A stretch of DNA of 64,000 nt from Aliidiomarina indica (lineage in GTDB: Bacteria > Pseudomonadota > Gammaproteobacteria > Enterobacterales > Alteromonadaceae), in assembly GCF_015354615.1 (NCBI RefSeq), contig NZ_JACAVQ010000005.1:124001-188000 (forward strand), read 5' to 3'. The translations under genes and the position numbers were made by a program. Of the stretch, positions 48,683 through 59,107 are shown in pieces. How positions within the stretch are numbered: the first letter of the stretch is position 1; each line of letters begins with the position of its first letter. The notes under the pieces are model-generated. The model saw nothing but the letters and a program-made list of their open reading frames with translations. It was not told the DNA's origin and did not search any database.

Positions 48683-49549
48683 ATGTCGAATTCCCTTGAC
48701 CAAATTCTCCGTTTTACGTTTGCCAATCATGATGTGCGTGGCGAAATCGTTCAGTTGGCGCAGAGTTATCATGAACTTACCCAAGGCCATGATTACCCGG
48801 CTCCGGTGCAGCACTTACTGGGTGAGTTAATGGCGGTCACGAGTCTACTTACAGCCACGCTAAAGTTCGAAGGCCACATCAATGTGCAAGTTCAAGGCAA
48901 TGGGCCGCTAAACTACGCCACGGTAAATGGTAGTCATCAGCAAGCATTGCGTGGTGTCGCTCGGGTCAAATCAGAGCTCACCGGCGATAGCTTTCGCGAT
49001 TTGGTGGGTGATAACGCCATCTTATTGATCACCCTGACACCAGAGCAAGGAGAGCGCTATCAGGGTGTCACCACCATTGACGGCGATTCCCTAGCCGCCT
49101 GTATTGAAGCTTACTTCCAACAATCCGAGCAGTTAGCTACACGGGTTTGGTTATTTGCGGATGTTGAGCAAAAACGCGCAGGCGGGCTGTTTTTACAAGC
49201 ACTGCCCGGCACCGACGGACTGGATGGTTTTCAGCACCTGACAACCTTGGCAGAAACAGTCACCGGCGAAGAGCTGCTAAATTTGCCTGCCACCGATATG
49301 TTGCATCGTCTTTATCACGAAGAAGACGTGCATGTGTATCCAACCCAAGATGTCCGCTTCTTCTGCGGTTGTTCACGGGAAGCCACCATGCAAGCACTGC
49401 GCAGTTTATCCCAAGAAGAACTGATGGATATTCTCAAGCAAGAGGGAGCGCTTACGCTTACTTGCGATTATTGTCTTACCGACTACGTCTTTAATGAATT
49501 CGATGTGCAATCACTGCACGCGCATCAAGCGCCTGACCAAGCCCAATAA
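48683..49549 (+). CDS. hslO: Hsp33, redox-activated chaperone
   Basis: Hsp33 is a holdase switched on by oxidation. The 288-residue protein has the N-terminal chaperone domain and the C-terminal redox switch with CGC (in FFCGCSREA) and CDYC (in LTCDYCLTDY), the four zinc-binding cysteines. I start at the ATG at 48683 (MSNSLDQI) with AAGGA seven bases upstream; the upstream frame adds 15 residues not seen in the family. Confidence 0.95.
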   Translation: MSNSLDQILRFTFANHDVRGEIVQLAQSYHELTQGHDYPAPVQHLLGELMAVTSLLTATLKFEGHINVQVQGNGPLNYATVNGSHQQALRGVARVKSELTGDSFRDLVGDNAILLITLTPEQGERYQGVTTIDGDSLAACIEAYFQQSEQLATRVWLFADVEQKRAGGLFLQALPGTDGLDGFQHLTTLAETVTGEELLNLPATDMLHRLYHEEDVHVYPTQDVRFFCGCSREATMQALRSLSQEELMDILKQEGALTLTCDYCLTDYVFNEFDVQSLHAHQAPDQAQ

Positions 49550-49553
49550 CAAC

Positions 49554-49589
49554 AAAAGCCAGTCCACTTGACAGTGTGACTGGCTTTTC
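49554..49589. terminator. bidirectional terminator between hslO and der
   Basis: AAAAGCCAGTC and GACTGGCTTTT form an 11-bp stem around an imperfect inner hairpin, with A and T runs outside. It serves convergent hslO and der. Confidence 0.88.
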
Positions 49590-49605
49590 TATCTCATCGT
49601 TTCCG

Positions 49606-51057
49606 CTATTTTTTCACAAATCGCATCATCCGCTTGCGCTTGCGCTGCTGCGAGAGCGTGAGCGAATTTTTCTTGCCTTCAAATGGGTTCTTACCGGTGC
49701 GGAATTCAACTTTCACCGGCGTTCCCATCAGCTTCAATGATTTACGGAAATAATTCATTAAGTAGCGTTTATAACTCTCCGGTAAATCATTGACCTGATT
49801 GCCATGCACCACGATTAAAGGCGGATTGTAGCCACCGGCGTGCGCAAACTTGAGCTTCACCCGACGACCTCGCACCAACGGCGGTTGATGTTCTTCTTGG
49901 GCCGACTCCATAATACGTGTTAACTGGGATGTGCTTACCCGTTTGGTGGCACTGGCATAAGCTTCTTGTACCGAGGTAAATAGATGACCGACATTGGTAC
50001 CATGCAGTGCAGAAATAAAATGAACCCGAGCGAAATCAACAAAGCCTAAACGCCGATCCAGCTCGTCTTTAATCCACTGCTTTGCATCCTGCTCTAAGCC
50101 ATCCCACTTGTTTACCGCAATGACCACTGAGCGGCCTGCATTCAGCACAAAGCCTAGCAAGTTCAGATCTTGGTCACTAATTGCTTCGCGGGCATCAATG
50201 ACTAAAATAACCACGTTAGCGCTCTCAATGGCCTGTAAGGTTTTTACCACCGAGTATTTTTCCACGGCCATATCAATTCGGCCCCGACGCCGCACACCAG
50301 CGGTATCAATCAGAACATACTCGCGGCCGTCACGTTCCATCGGAATGTACACGCTATCGCGCGTGGTGCCCGGCATGTCGTAAACCACAACCCGATCTTC
50401 ACCGAGAATTCGGTTGGTGAGGGTTGATTTACCTACGTTTGGTCGACCAATAATTGCCAATTTAATAGGTTGCGACTGTAACCGCTCGATCTCGGCCAGC
50501 GCGTCGGCTTCGGTCAATTCCTTCGGCTCTTCCGGCTTTGGCTGTATCAGCATATCCGGATAGCTGGCTTCAAGGGGCTGCAAACTCGCTCGTAACAATT
50601 GCCCTACACCACGGCCATGGGCCGCCGCAACTTGCCAAACCTGCCCCAATCCAAGGCCATAAAAATCAGCGGCGGCAGCATCACCATCGAGCCCGTCGAT
50701 TTTATTCGCCACAAGATAAACAGGCTTGTCTTGCTTGCGCAGATACTCGGCAATAAATTCATCAGCAGCACTAATGCCCATGCGTGCATCAACCAAAAAC
50801 AAAACCACATCGGCTTCATCAATCGCTTGTAACGATTGCTTGGCCATCAGCAGATCAAGCCCTTCTTCTTTACCATGAATCCCGCCGGTATCTACCACGA
50901 TAAACTGGTGTTGATCATAACGTCCTTGACCATATTGACGGTCACGCGTTAGCCCCGGGAAATCGGCCACTAAGGCATCCCGAGTTTGGGTAAGGCGATT
51001 AAAAAGTGTGGATTTGCCAACATTAGGACGGCCCACAAGGGCGACCACGGGTATCAT
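49606..51057 (-). CDS. der: Der (EngA), double GTPase for 50S assembly
   Basis: Der is an essential GTPase that helps assemble the 50S subunit. The 483-residue protein has two tandem G domains, each with P-loop GRPNVGKST (near residues 9 and 190), followed by a KH-like domain and a basic tail ([14 protein letters not shown]). I start at 51057 ([12 protein letters not shown]), with GAGG seven bases upstream. The 112-base gap after bamB contains two hairpins. It is the last gene of the rlmN-to-der cluster. Confidence 0.97.
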   Translation of the reverse strand: MIPVVALVGRPNVGKSTLFNRLTQTRDALVADFPGLTRDRQYGQGRYDQHQFIVVDTGGIHGKEEGLDLLMAKQSLQAIDEADVVLFLVDARMGISAADEFIAEYLRKQDKPVYLVANKIDGLDGDAAAADFYGLGLGQVWQVAAAHGRGVGQLLRASLQPLEASYPDMLIQPKPEEPKELTEADALAEIERLQSQPIKLAIIGRPNVGKSTLTNRILGEDRVVVYDMPGTTRDSVYIPMERDGREYVLIDTAGVRRRGRIDMAVEKYSVVKTLQAIESANVVILVIDAREAISDQDLNLLGFVLNAGRSVVIAVNKWDGLEQDAKQWIKDELDRRLGFVDFARVHFISALHGTNVGHLFTSVQEAYASATKRVSTSQLTRIMESAQEEHQPPLVRGRRVKLKFAHAGGYNPPLIVVHGNQVNDLPESYKRYLMNYFRKSLKLMGTPVKVEFRTGKNPFEGKKNSLTLSQQRKRKRMMRFVKK

Positions 51058-51080
51058 GTAATTTCCTCTCTCCTGAAACA

Positions 51081-51125
51081 CGTTCAGGGCCCAACTCGGC
51101 CCTGAACGATTGGCGGTATTCCGCC
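51081..51125 (-). promoter_or_regulatory. two hairpins in the der leader
   Basis: CGTTCAGGGCC (51081-51091) pairs perfectly with GGCCCTGAACG (51098-51108), and GGCGG-TATT-CCGCC follows at 51112-51125. Both lie between bamB and der. No T run follows, so this looks like a processing or translation-control structure rather than a full terminator. Confidence 0.45.
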
Positions 51126-51169
51126 TGCATACGCTATTGTACTACAAGTCAGCGATTAGGTATGCATGA

Positions 51170-52357
51170 TTATCGGCCTTGCTCACGCAGGGCAACAACA
51201 TTGCCCTTGGCATCTTGCACAATGAGTTTATCACCCACAATCAATGGCGCACTATGAATGCGCTCATCGCCAATGCGATAGCGTCCTACGAGTTCGCCAT
51301 TGCTGCGATTAAACCAATGCAAATAACCAAAACGGTCACCCGACACCAAATAGCTGCCAGATACTGCCGGCTCCGTTAAAGAGCGCAAGAACAAATCTGA
51401 GTTGCGCCACAATTCCATACCATTGGCGCGATCGATACTAATCAAATGACTCTGTTGATTGACTAGGGCTATGCGTGTTGCCGCTTGTACCGGGCCACGC
51501 CAGCTGCCGTATTCCCGCTTCCACATCACTTCGCCATTGCGTAAATCAAAGGCTGCTAAATCGCCGTTAAAAGCCGACATATAAATGGTTCCACCCCACA
51601 CTAAGGGCGCGCCATCCACATCAACTAAGCGCTCGAGATCGGTCGAGCCGGTCGGTACAGAGATCCGCTCTTCCCACGCCAACATGCCATTTTCAGCGAT
51701 AAGAACAACCACTTTACCGGTGGCACTGCCAAAAATGGCTCCGCCGCTATTTAACGCAACCGGTGATGTACCGCGCAAACTTAACAACGACACTTCTTCT
51801 TCGTGAGTCCAAAGTATCTCACCATCTTGGGCGCGTAAGGCGGCAACAATGCCAGAGCCTAAATGAACCACCACACGGCCTTCGCCTACTGAAGGCGCCG
51901 CCAATACTTCGCCTGGAACTTTCTGTTCCCACTTCAGCTCACCGCTGTCGGAATCAAACGCATAAACCACGCCGTTTTCAGAACCAACAAACAGCATTGA
52001 ACCGGCCACCGCTATTCCGCTAAAGCGAGCAGGCTCACCGCCAAAAAAGCGACCAAACACGGGTTTGCGACCACCCATTTTTTGCGACCAAAGCTCACGT
52101 CCGTTATCAGCATTTAGCGCTGCCACGGTGCCATGGCGGTCGGCCACATAAATCACGCCATCTTGATGCACAGGGCGTAACCGCGAGTAATGATTTCCCT
52201 CGCCGATTCCAACCCGCGTACTCCACACTTCTGAAGCAGTCACTTCAGGGGTAATAGACCGCAGATCTGCGTGGCGGGGTCCTTCATCTTTCGATGAACA
52301 GGCCGCTAAGAAAATGGATGCTACGGCGACGACTAACCAGTGTTTAGTTTTAATCAT
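51170..52357 (-). CDS. bamB: BamB, outer-membrane assembly lipoprotein
   Basis: BamB is the beta-propeller lipoprotein of the BAM complex, which inserts beta-barrel proteins. The 395-residue precursor has lipobox LAAC (Cys20) and then PQQ-type WD-like blades, with repeats such as ADRHGTVAALNADNGRELW, ENGVVYAFDSDSGELKW and FNGDLAAFDLRNGEVMW. Its start overlaps the yfgM stop by four bases (ATGA). Confidence 0.96.
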   Translation of the reverse strand: MIKTKHWLVVAVASIFLAACSSKDEGPRHADLRSITPEVTASEVWSTRVGIGEGNHYSRLRPVHQDGVIYVADRHGTVAALNADNGRELWSQKMGGRKPVFGRFFGGEPARFSGIAVAGSMLFVGSENGVVYAFDSDSGELKWEQKVPGEVLAAPSVGEGRVVVHLGSGIVAALRAQDGEILWTHEEEVSLLSLRGTSPVALNSGGAIFGSATGKVVVLIAENGMLAWEERISVPTGSTDLERLVDVDGAPLVWGGTIYMSAFNGDLAAFDLRNGEVMWKREYGSWRGPVQAATRIALVNQQSHLISIDRANGMELWRNSDLFLRSLTEPAVSGSYLVSGDRFGYLHWFNRSNGELVGRYRIGDERIHSAPLIVGDKLIVQDAKGNVVALREQGR

Positions 52358-52974
52358 TCGTGTCCTGCCAGATTGTCGATTTTCATCTGCAAGGCGCTGT
52401 TAGCTCCTGCTGCAGATGCGTCTGCTGCGGCGAGATACGATTCCCGTGCAGCACTATAATTACCTTGCGCATAATAGATATCACCCTGCACTTCCGCTAC
52501 GTTGGCAGCGAAGGCAGTGCTACGAACCCCGGCAAGCCATGCTTGCGCACTTGTGAAGTCTTCACGGGCCGCATCAATTCGAGCTAAACGCAATGCAACA
52601 ATGGCTTTTAGCTCGTCCTGACGTAATTCAGAGTGGGCTAATTCCAGTTGCGTCCGAGCGGTATCCAAATCGCCTGCATTCACCGCATGCTGTGCCACGT
52701 ATAAACGGGCCAATGCGCCTTGCTCGGTTCCTGATAACTCGTCAGTCATTGCGCGAGCACGGGCAATGGCATCGTCATCTTCACCAAACTGCAGTGTTTC
52801 GATCACTTCTTGATACGCTGCTGTGCGCGCTTGCGCAGCCTCTACTTGACTGTCTTGGTAATACCGCCAACCGAACAGTGAGCCTAATCCAAGCACTATC
52901 CCTGCTACAATCCAAGGCCCGTAATCTTTAATAAAGGCTTTTATCTGTTCGACTTGTTGATCTTCGTTTTCCAC
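52354..52974 (-). CDS. yfgM: YfgM, ancillary SecYEG translocon subunit
   Basis: YfgM is a single-pass inner-membrane protein whose periplasmic TPR domain binds PpiD and SecYEG. The 206-residue protein has an N-terminal helix (about 18-37, YGPWIVAGIVLGLGSLFGW) and TPR-like repeats from about 70 onward. It lies 17 bases after hisS and overlaps bamB, as in E. coli. Confidence 0.93.
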   Translation of the reverse strand: MENEDQQVEQIKAFIKDYGPWIVAGIVLGLGSLFGWRYYQDSQVEAAQARTAAYQEVIETLQFGEDDDAIARARAMTDELSGTEQGALARLYVAQHAVNAGDLDTARTQLELAHSELRQDELKAIVALRLARIDAAREDFTSAQAWLAGVRSTAFAANVAEVQGDIYYAQGNYSAARESYLAAADASAAGANSALQMKIDNLAGHE

Positions 52975-52991
52975 TGCCGTTTCCTCTTGAT

Positions 52992-54263
52992 TTACACCAA
53001 GGTGCTAAGCACCTTTGATACGTCATTCATGTGAACTGTTGTTTGTTCTGCATCGCGACGCAAGAATTTCACAGTCACTTTATTTTCTGCAACTTCATTA
53101 GCACCAATAATTAACGCTACTTCAGCACCACTTTGGTCGGCTTTCTTCAGTTGTTTTGCAAATTTTCCGCCACCGCAATGAAGCATGACGCGCAGGCTGG
53201 GCAGTGCATCCCGAACCTGTTCGGCAACAGTCATTGCCGGAAGTTCCGCTTCTGCACCAGCGGCAACAATATAAACATCTACGTCGCCAGGAACCGCTTG
53301 AGTATTCGCTTGTTCGAGCATGAGAACCAAGCGTTCCAAGCCCATTGCAAAGCCTACCGCAGGGGTTGCCTTGCCGCCGAGTTGTTCAACTAAACCATCA
53401 TAGCGGCCACCGGCGCAAACGGTACCTTGCGCGCCCAGGCTATCGGTCACCCACTCAAATACCGTGCGGTTATAATAATCTAAGCCGCGCACCAGTCGTT
53501 CGTTGTGTACATAACGCACCCCAGCAGCATCCAAATAGGCGCATAATTGGGCAAAATGAAGACGTGAAACATCGTCCCAGAAATCACTTAGTTTCGGCGC
53601 GCCAGCCAACAGCTCGGCCATCGCTGGATTCTTTGAATCAAGAATACGTAGCGGATTGCTTTCCAGACGGCGAACGCTGTCTTCATCAAGCTGCGCTTGA
53701 TGGGCCCGTAAATACTCGGTGAGAGCATCTCGGTACTCAGCGCGCGCTTCATTTGAAGCTAATGAATTTAATTCTAAAGTAAGATAAGGCAGCAACCCAA
53801 GGGTCTTCCAGAGGCGCGCCGTCATTAAAATCATTTCCGCATCAATATCCGGCCCTTCCAGGCCAAAGGCTTCTACACCCACTTGATGGAACTGACGATA
53901 ACGACCTTTTTGCGGGCGTTCGTGACGGAACATAGGCCCCATATACCAAAGCCGGCGGGTTTGATTGTACAACAATCCATGCTCGTTACCTGCACGAACA
54001 CAGCTCGCGGTACCTTCAGGACGCAAGGTCAAACTATCGCCATTGCGATCGGCGAAGGTATACATTTCTTTCTCAACGATATCGGTTACTTCACCGATAG
54101 AGCGCTTGAACAACTCGGTTTGCTCAACCACCGGCATGCGGATTTCGCTATAGCCGTAGCTGGCAACGAGTTCACGAATCACCTGCTCAAGCTGCTGCCA
54201 ACGACCGCTTTGGTCCGGCAGGATATCGTTCATGCCGCGAATGGCTTGAATTTGTTTTGCCAC
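52992..54263 (-). CDS. hisS: histidyl-tRNA synthetase
   Basis: HisRS charges tRNA-His. The 423-residue class II enzyme shows IRGMNDILP at the start, motif 2 region [13 protein letters not shown], the histidine-specific segment [14 protein letters not shown] and [13 protein letters not shown], motif 3 [13 protein letters not shown], and a C-terminal anticodon-binding domain. A consensus-like promoter overlaps the ispG stop just upstream, so hisS can be transcribed separately from ispG. Confidence 0.98.
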   Translation of the reverse strand: MAKQIQAIRGMNDILPDQSGRWQQLEQVIRELVASYGYSEIRMPVVEQTELFKRSIGEVTDIVEKEMYTFADRNGDSLTLRPEGTASCVRAGNEHGLLYNQTRRLWYMGPMFRHERPQKGRYRQFHQVGVEAFGLEGPDIDAEMILMTARLWKTLGLLPYLTLELNSLASNEARAEYRDALTEYLRAHQAQLDEDSVRRLESNPLRILDSKNPAMAELLAGAPKLSDFWDDVSRLHFAQLCAYLDAAGVRYVHNERLVRGLDYYNRTVFEWVTDSLGAQGTVCAGGRYDGLVEQLGGKATPAVGFAMGLERLVLMLEQANTQAVPGDVDVYIVAAGAEAELPAMTVAEQVRDALPSLRVMLHCGGGKFAKQLKKADQSGAEVALIIGANEVAENKVTVKFLRRDAEQTTVHMNDVSKVLSTLV

Positions 54264-54312
54264 AGTTAGGGAATTCCTGTCTCAATATCATGACGCTTTT
54301 CACAAAGCGGGC

Positions 54313-54341
54313 ATTATAGGGTGTTTACCTCATCAGGTAAA
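54313..54341 (-). promoter_or_regulatory. internal sigma-70 promoter of hisS
   Basis: On the minus strand TTTACC (54341-54336) and TATAAT (54318-54313) are 17 bases apart. It begins right after the ispG stop and gives a leader of about 45 bases. Confidence 0.65.
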
Positions 54342-54342
54342 A

Positions 54343-55458
54343 CTAGAGGTTTTCAATATCGATGGGTGTCTCTTGTTCACGACGGCGCACATAATCACGA
54401 ATCTGCGCTTCCAACTCATCCACAATATTACTGTTATCGATGCGTAGCTTCTGACGCTGCCCGTCCATATAGAAGCCGCTCTTATTTTTAGCCCCAGCTA
54501 AGCCAATTTGAGCCACCATAGCTTCACCTGGGCCATTAACAACACAGCCAATCACCGACACATCCACGGCAGTGGTAATATCTTCTAAACGCTGCTCAAG
54601 GGCGTTGACCGTTGAAATCACATCAAACTCTTGGCGTGAGCAGCTCGGGCAAGCGATAAAATTAATGCCACGGCTGCGAATGCGTAAAGACTTTAAGATA
54701 TCAAAGCCGACTTTAATTTCTTCCACCGGATCCGCTGCGAGAGAAACACGCAGGGTGTCGCCGATGCCTTCGCTTAACAACATCCCTAATCCAATTGCAG
54801 ATTTTACTGCACCTGCGCGCGCGCCGCCGGCCTCGGTAATGCCTAAATGCAGGGGTTGTTCAATTTGTTTGGCTAGCAAGCGATAGGCATCCACCGCTAG
54901 AAAGACATCGGATGCTTTTACACTGACTTTGAAATCATGAAAGTTTAACCGATCGAGAATATCCACATGGCGCAACGCCGACTCAACCAACGCAGCCCCG
55001 GTTGGCTCGCCATATTTCTCTTGCAGATCACGCTCTAACGAACCTGCGTTGACACCAATACGAATGGGGATATTGCGATCTCGAGCGGCATCCACCACAG
55101 CCCGAATGCGATCTTCATGACCAATGTTGCCGGGATTAATCCGTAAGCAGTCGACGCCATATTCCGCCACTTTCAGTGCGATTCGGTAATCAAAATGAAT
55201 ATCGGCAACCAAAGGCGTGGTTACGCGCTTGCGTATATGTTTGAACGCCTCGGCGGCATCCATAGTGGGTACTGAAATTCGGACAATATCGCCACCGGCG
55301 GCAACGATTCGTTCAATTTGAGCCACGGTCGCGTCTACGTCATTGGTATTCGTATTCGTCATGGATTGCACAGCAATAGGTGCGCCATCACCAATAGGTA
55401 CATCGCCCACGTAAATGCGGCGACTTTTACGACGGACAATCGGAGTTTCGTGGTTCAT
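54343..55458 (-). CDS. ispG: IspG, HMBPP synthase
   Basis: IspG (GcpE) makes HMBPP from MEcPP in the methylerythritol phosphate route to isoprenoids. The 371-residue protein has the TIM barrel ([30 protein letters not shown]) and a C-terminal [4Fe-4S] domain with CPSC in [11 protein letters not shown] and the third Cys in [11 protein letters not shown]. It sits between rodZ and hisS, in the conserved gammaproteobacterial order. Confidence 0.97.
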   Translation of the reverse strand: MNHETPIVRRKSRRIYVGDVPIGDGAPIAVQSMTNTNTNDVDATVAQIERIVAAGGDIVRISVPTMDAAEAFKHIRKRVTTPLVADIHFDYRIALKVAEYGVDCLRINPGNIGHEDRIRAVVDAARDRNIPIRIGVNAGSLERDLQEKYGEPTGAALVESALRHVDILDRLNFHDFKVSVKASDVFLAVDAYRLLAKQIEQPLHLGITEAGGARAGAVKSAIGLGMLLSEGIGDTLRVSLAADPVEEIKVGFDILKSLRIRSRGINFIACPSCSRQEFDVISTVNALEQRLEDITTAVDVSVIGCVVNGPGEAMVAQIGLAGAKNKSGFYMDGQRQKLRIDNSNIVDELEAQIRDYVRRREQETPIDIENL

Positions 55459-55498
55459 GGTGTGTTACTGCTCTCTATTCACAAACGTCGAATATGGA

Positions 55499-56548
55499 TT
55501 AGCTTTGCGTGGGCAGCGTGAAGCGTGCAGTACGCCCCCGAAAACGACTTAAATCAATTTGCTCGCCGCGAAAATACACGGTCACCGCCTGCGGTGCGCC
55601 CAGTGTGATTTCATAAGGCGCTTCACCTTCTAACGGCATCACATGACCGCGCTGTTTTACCCCGAACGCAATCACGGTACCGGTCGCATCTTCAATGCGT
55701 ACCCAACAATCGTCGCTAAAGGTCAGCACTAACTCTGCTTCGGCAACGGCCTCAATGGCTTCTTCCGTTGTGGTGCTTTGCACAGGGGCTTCCGCTGTGG
55801 TTACTGGGGTCATTGATTCTGTGCGCGGGGTCGTCGCAGGGTCCGTGGAAACGTCTGTACGCGGCGGATCAACGCGGGTTTCAGTTCCTACTTGCGGTTC
55901 GCGGGTGCCGGTTACTTCTGGCGGTTCTACCGGCGCTTCTACTAAGTCTTCGGTTTCATCGGGCGCAATCACATCATCCTCCTCACGGCTATCGAGACGG
56001 GTTTGCGACTGAACGGTTTCCGAGCGTTCCGGGGTAACTTCCGGACGGCTCGTTGTGCGTTGCTGAGTACTGGTTTGGGTAACAACACCGTTTCCGTTTT
56101 GCTCTTCCGTGAACTGCTGCCAGACAAAAACCGCGACCGAGCCGATTAAGATCAAAATAATGATCCATGTAATCAGCATCAGTTTATTGTCTTGTGATTC
56201 CAGTTTGGTTTTCTGGGAGAAGCTTTGCATTTGCCCGGGAGGCGCTTCTTCACCAATGAAGGTTTGATAGGAGGAAATCACCGTCGCTTCATCGAGGCTC
56301 ACTAATTTTGCGTACGAGCGCAAATAACCTCGAATATAGGTTCCGCCTACATATTTACTGAACTCATTGGCCTCAAGTTCTTCAATCTGGGTGCGACGTA
56401 AACGTAAACGATCGGCAATTTGGCTCACACTCAAGCCTGCTTGCTCGCGCGCTTGACGCAACAATTCGCCGGGGGAGACCGGTGCGCTTGTTTCGTTTTC
56501 ACTCACCTCATCAAAAGGGAGCTCATCATTTTTATTAGTTTCGGTCAT
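55499..56548 (-). CDS. rodZ: RodZ, cell-shape protein
   Basis: RodZ links MreB filaments to the elongation machinery. The 349-residue protein has an acidic start, a cytoplasmic helix-turn-helix domain (about 25-95, LRQAREQAGLSVSQIADRL), a membrane helix (about 125-145), a Thr/Pro/Glu-rich periplasmic spacer (about 155-260) and a C-terminal DUF4115 beta domain. In many relatives a pilW/pilF gene lies between rlmN and rodZ; here there is only a 58-base gap. Confidence 0.93.
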   Translation of the reverse strand: MTETNKNDELPFDEVSENETSAPVSPGELLRQAREQAGLSVSQIADRLRLRRTQIEELEANEFSKYVGGTYIRGYLRSYAKLVSLDEATVISSYQTFIGEEAPPGQMQSFSQKTKLESQDNKLMLITWIIILILIGSVAVFVWQQFTEEQNGNGVVTQTSTQQRTTSRPEVTPERSETVQSQTRLDSREEDDVIAPDETEDLVEAPVEPPEVTGTREPQVGTETRVDPPRTDVSTDPATTPRTESMTPVTTAEAPVQSTTTEEAIEAVAEAELVLTFSDDCWVRIEDATGTVIAFGVKQRGHVMPLEGEAPYEITLGAPQAVTVYFRGEQIDLSRFRGRTARFTLPTQS

Positions 56549-56606
56549 GTTTAACTGAATTCACTACTCTAGGGCAATCCATTGCGAAAATCGGTGTTGT
56601 AACAGG

Positions 56607-57779
56607 CTAACCGACCACATTTACGTTAATCGGTTCCCCATTCTTTTGTTTTTGTTGTTTTTTCAGTAACCGTTTAGTGCGATCGACAACATCACCAACG
56701 AGTTGTCCACACGCCGCGTCGATATCATCACCACGCGTCTTTCTAACGATAACGGTATAACCGTATTCCATCAACACCTTTGCGAAACGATCAATCCGAG
56801 AATTACTTGAACGACCATATCCGGAACCGGGAAACGGGTTAAATGGAATCAAATTAATCTTGCTTGGTGTATCTTTCAGCACCTTTGCTAGTTCGTGTGC
56901 TTGATCTGTTGAATCATTCACATGGTCCAACATCACATACTCGACCGTTACTTTGGTTTGTGCTTTCGACTGCTCCACATAGCGGCGCGACGCGGCCAGA
57001 AATTCTGCAATCGGATATTTCTTGTTAATCGGTACTATTTCGTCGCGTAACTCATTATTCGGTGCATGCAGCGAAATCGCCAAAGCCACATCAATTTGTT
57101 CACGCAATAAATCAAGCGCAGGCACCACACCTGACGTACTCACGGTTACGCGGCGCTTAGATAATCCAAACCCGTAATCGTCGAGCATGATCTCCATGGC
57201 GGGCACCACATTCTTGACGTTCAATAATGGTTCACCCATGCCCATCATTACCACATTGGTTACCGCTTTCACATGGGTCTCACCAAAGGCACCAAGCAGT
57301 TTACTCACTCGCCACACTTGGCCAATGATTTCCGATACCCGTAAGTTTCGGTTAAAACCTTGATGACCAGTAGAACAGAAAGTGCACTCCAATGCACAAC
57401 CTACCTGCGATGAAACACACAAGGTGGCGCGATCGTCTTCTGGAATCCAGACCGATTCAATTTCCTGACCATCGTGCAATTCCATGACAAACTTAATCGT
57501 ACCATCGGCTGATTGCTGCTGTACCTTAATTTCTGGGGCGCGTACTTCAGCCACTTCATTGAGTTTGGCGCGCAGTGCTTTATTCAGATTGGTCATCTGT
57601 TCAAAGTCGTCAACGCAATAATGATACAGCCACTTCATGACTTGCTCGGCGCGGAATGGTTTCTCACCGAGTTGGGCAAAGAAATCCCGCAATCCTTGCC
57701 GGTTCAAATCCAGCAGATTGATTTTTTTCTGGGTTCCCTCGGCCAATTCCTTAGCTGGGCTACATGGAGTAACTGTCAT
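56607..57779 (-). CDS. rlmN: RlmN, 23S rRNA A2503 and tRNA A37 methyltransferase
   Basis: RlmN is a radical-SAM enzyme that methylates C2 of A2503 in 23S rRNA and A37 of some tRNAs. The 390-residue protein has the CxxxCxxC cluster motif CALECTFC (Cys128, Cys132, Cys135), GMGEPLLN, and the C-terminal methyl-relay Cys in [10 protein letters not shown] use the ATG at 57779 with GAGG upstream. It heads the rlmN-rodZ-ispG-hisS-yfgM-bamB-der cluster. Confidence 0.96.
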   Translation of the reverse strand: MTVTPCSPAKELAEGTQKKINLLDLNRQGLRDFFAQLGEKPFRAEQVMKWLYHYCVDDFEQMTNLNKALRAKLNEVAEVRAPEIKVQQQSADGTIKFVMELHDGQEIESVWIPEDDRATLCVSSQVGCALECTFCSTGHQGFNRNLRVSEIIGQVWRVSKLLGAFGETHVKAVTNVVMMGMGEPLLNVKNVVPAMEIMLDDYGFGLSKRRVTVSTSGVVPALDLLREQIDVALAISLHAPNNELRDEIVPINKKYPIAEFLAASRRYVEQSKAQTKVTVEYVMLDHVNDSTDQAHELAKVLKDTPSKINLIPFNPFPGSGYGRSSNSRIDRFAKVLMEYGYTVIVRKTRGDDIDAACGQLVGDVVDRTKRLLKKQQKQKNGEPINVNVVG

Positions 57780-57836
57780 GACGACCTCAAATTTTGTATT
57801 ACATGGAGCAAATGACACGTCATTTACTGACGGTCA

Positions 57837-57861
57837 AAAAAGGGGCCTGCAGCCCCTTTTT
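57837..57861 (-). terminator. rho-independent terminator of ndk
   Basis: On the minus strand the stem GGGGC/GCCCC, extended by A and T runs, begins 23 bases after the ndk stop. It separates ndk from rlmN. Confidence 0.88.
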
Positions 57862-57883
57862 CTAAAGTGCTTGCCCTACTATT

Positions 57884-58315
57884 TTAGCGGGTTCGCGCGC
57901 AAACTTCTTCATCAGAGAAGAAATAAGCGATTTCACGAGCTGCAGAAGCAACAGCATCTGAACCGTGAACGGCATTTTCGTCGATCGTTTCTGCGTAATC
58001 AGCACGCAAGGTACCAGCGGCTGCTTCTTGTGGGTTGGTTGCGCCCATGATTTCACGGTTTTTACGAACCGCGTCTTCACCTTCAAGGGTCATCACTACA
58101 ATTGGACCTGAAGTCATGAACTCAACCAAAGCACCAAAGAACGGACGCTCTTTGTGTTCAGCGTAGAAACCTTCCGCTTGCTCTTTGCTCAGGTGCATCA
58201 TCTTCTGGCCGACGATGCGCAAACCTGCGCTTTCAAAACGGTTAACGATTGCGCCGATGACGTTCTTGGCAACCGCGTCAGGCTTAATGATGGACAGAGT
58301 GCGTTCCAAAGCCAT
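57884..58315 (-). CDS. ndk: nucleoside diphosphate kinase
   Basis: Ndk balances nucleoside triphosphates through a phosphohistidine intermediate. The 143-residue protein is standard length. Catalytic His117 lies in ENAVHGSDA, and Lys11 and the LSIIKPDAV start are conserved. GGGAGTACAGCA precedes the ATG. It has its own promoter and terminator, so it is likely monocistronic although adjacent to rlmN. Confidence 0.97.
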   Translation of the reverse strand: MALERTLSIIKPDAVAKNVIGAIVNRFESAGLRIVGQKMMHLSKEQAEGFYAEHKERPFFGALVEFMTSGPIVVMTLEGEDAVRKNREIMGATNPQEAAAGTLRADYAETIDENAVHGSDAVASAAREIAYFFSDEEVCARTR

Positions 58316-58363
58316 TGCTGTACTCCCGATTAATCATAAAAGTTGGTTAAAAAAGACGCGCGA

Positions 58364-58369
58364 ATTATA
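58364..58369 (-). promoter_or_regulatory. -10 element of ndk
   Basis: A perfect TATAAT on the minus strand lies about 50 bases upstream of ndk. No good -35 hexamer is seen at 17 or 18 bases, so the promoter call rests on the -10 box alone. Confidence 0.4.
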
Positions 58370-58511
58370 CGTGATTCACCGAATTTTTCCCACTAATTCT
58401 TTATACTTCCGACATAAGACTGATTCCCTGCACATTCTTTGCTTGGCAACTGATGCTCCCTCATGTATTTTGGACGTCTAGATGTTTATTTGCAGTTATG
58501 GAAGTTCATCA

Positions 58512-59051
58512 ATGCGTGAGTCTCTTCAGTTAGCAACGCTCGGCGGCGGGTGTTTTTGGTGTCTCGAGTCAGCCTTTAATCAACTCCAAGGCGTACATTC
58601 AGTAAAATCTGGGTATACCGGCGGACATACGGCAAACCCGACCTACAAAGAAGTGTGCAGCGGTAACACCGGGCATGCGGAAGTTATCCAAGTAAGCTTT
58701 GATCCTGCGCTTATTTCCTATCGCGAGCTACTCGAAATCTTTTTTGCCCTGCACGATCCAACGCAAGTGAATCGGCAGGGCAATGATATTGGCAGCCAGT
58801 ATCGCACTGCGATTTTCTATCATGATACAGCCCAGGCTGAGGCCGCTCGGCAAATCATTGCCGAAATGGCGCACGATAAAATTTGGGATGCGCCCATTGC
58901 CACCGAAGTGCAGGCGTTAGATACCTTCTATCCGGCGGAGGACTATCACGATAATTATTTTGAGCGAAACCCAGAAAACCAATACTGTCAGGCGGTGGTG
59001 TCACCGAAATTGGCTAAGTTTAAGAAAACCTTTGCCGCGCGTTTGAAATAG
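58512..59051 (+). CDS. msrA: MsrA, peptide methionine-S-sulfoxide reductase
   Basis: MsrA repairs methionine-S-sulfoxide in oxidised proteins. The 179-residue protein has the catalytic motif GGCFWC (Cys14, Cys17), the family segment GYTGGHTANPTYKEVCSGNTGHAE, and YHDNYFERNPENQYC near the end. I use the ATG at 58512 with GGAAG upstream; the longer frame adds ten residues. It is convergent with iscS. Confidence 0.95.
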   Translation: MRESLQLATLGGGCFWCLESAFNQLQGVHSVKSGYTGGHTANPTYKEVCSGNTGHAEVIQVSFDPALISYRELLEIFFALHDPTQVNRQGNDIGSQYRTAIFYHDTAQAEAARQIIAEMAHDKIWDAPIATEVQALDTFYPAEDYHDNYFERNPENQYCQAVVSPKLAKFKKTFAARLK

Positions 59052-59078
59052 GCGACAAAAAAGCGACGTGGGGGTTAA

Positions 59079-59107
59079 AGCCTAGGCCTATATTCACAGC
59101 CTAGGCT
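59079..59107. terminator. 9-bp hairpin at the msrA/iscS convergence
   Basis: AGCCTAGGC (59079-59087) pairs with GCCTAGGCT (59099-59107). The right arm overlaps the iscS stop codon (59106-59108). There is no strong T run. It may serve both convergent transcripts. Confidence 0.4.
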
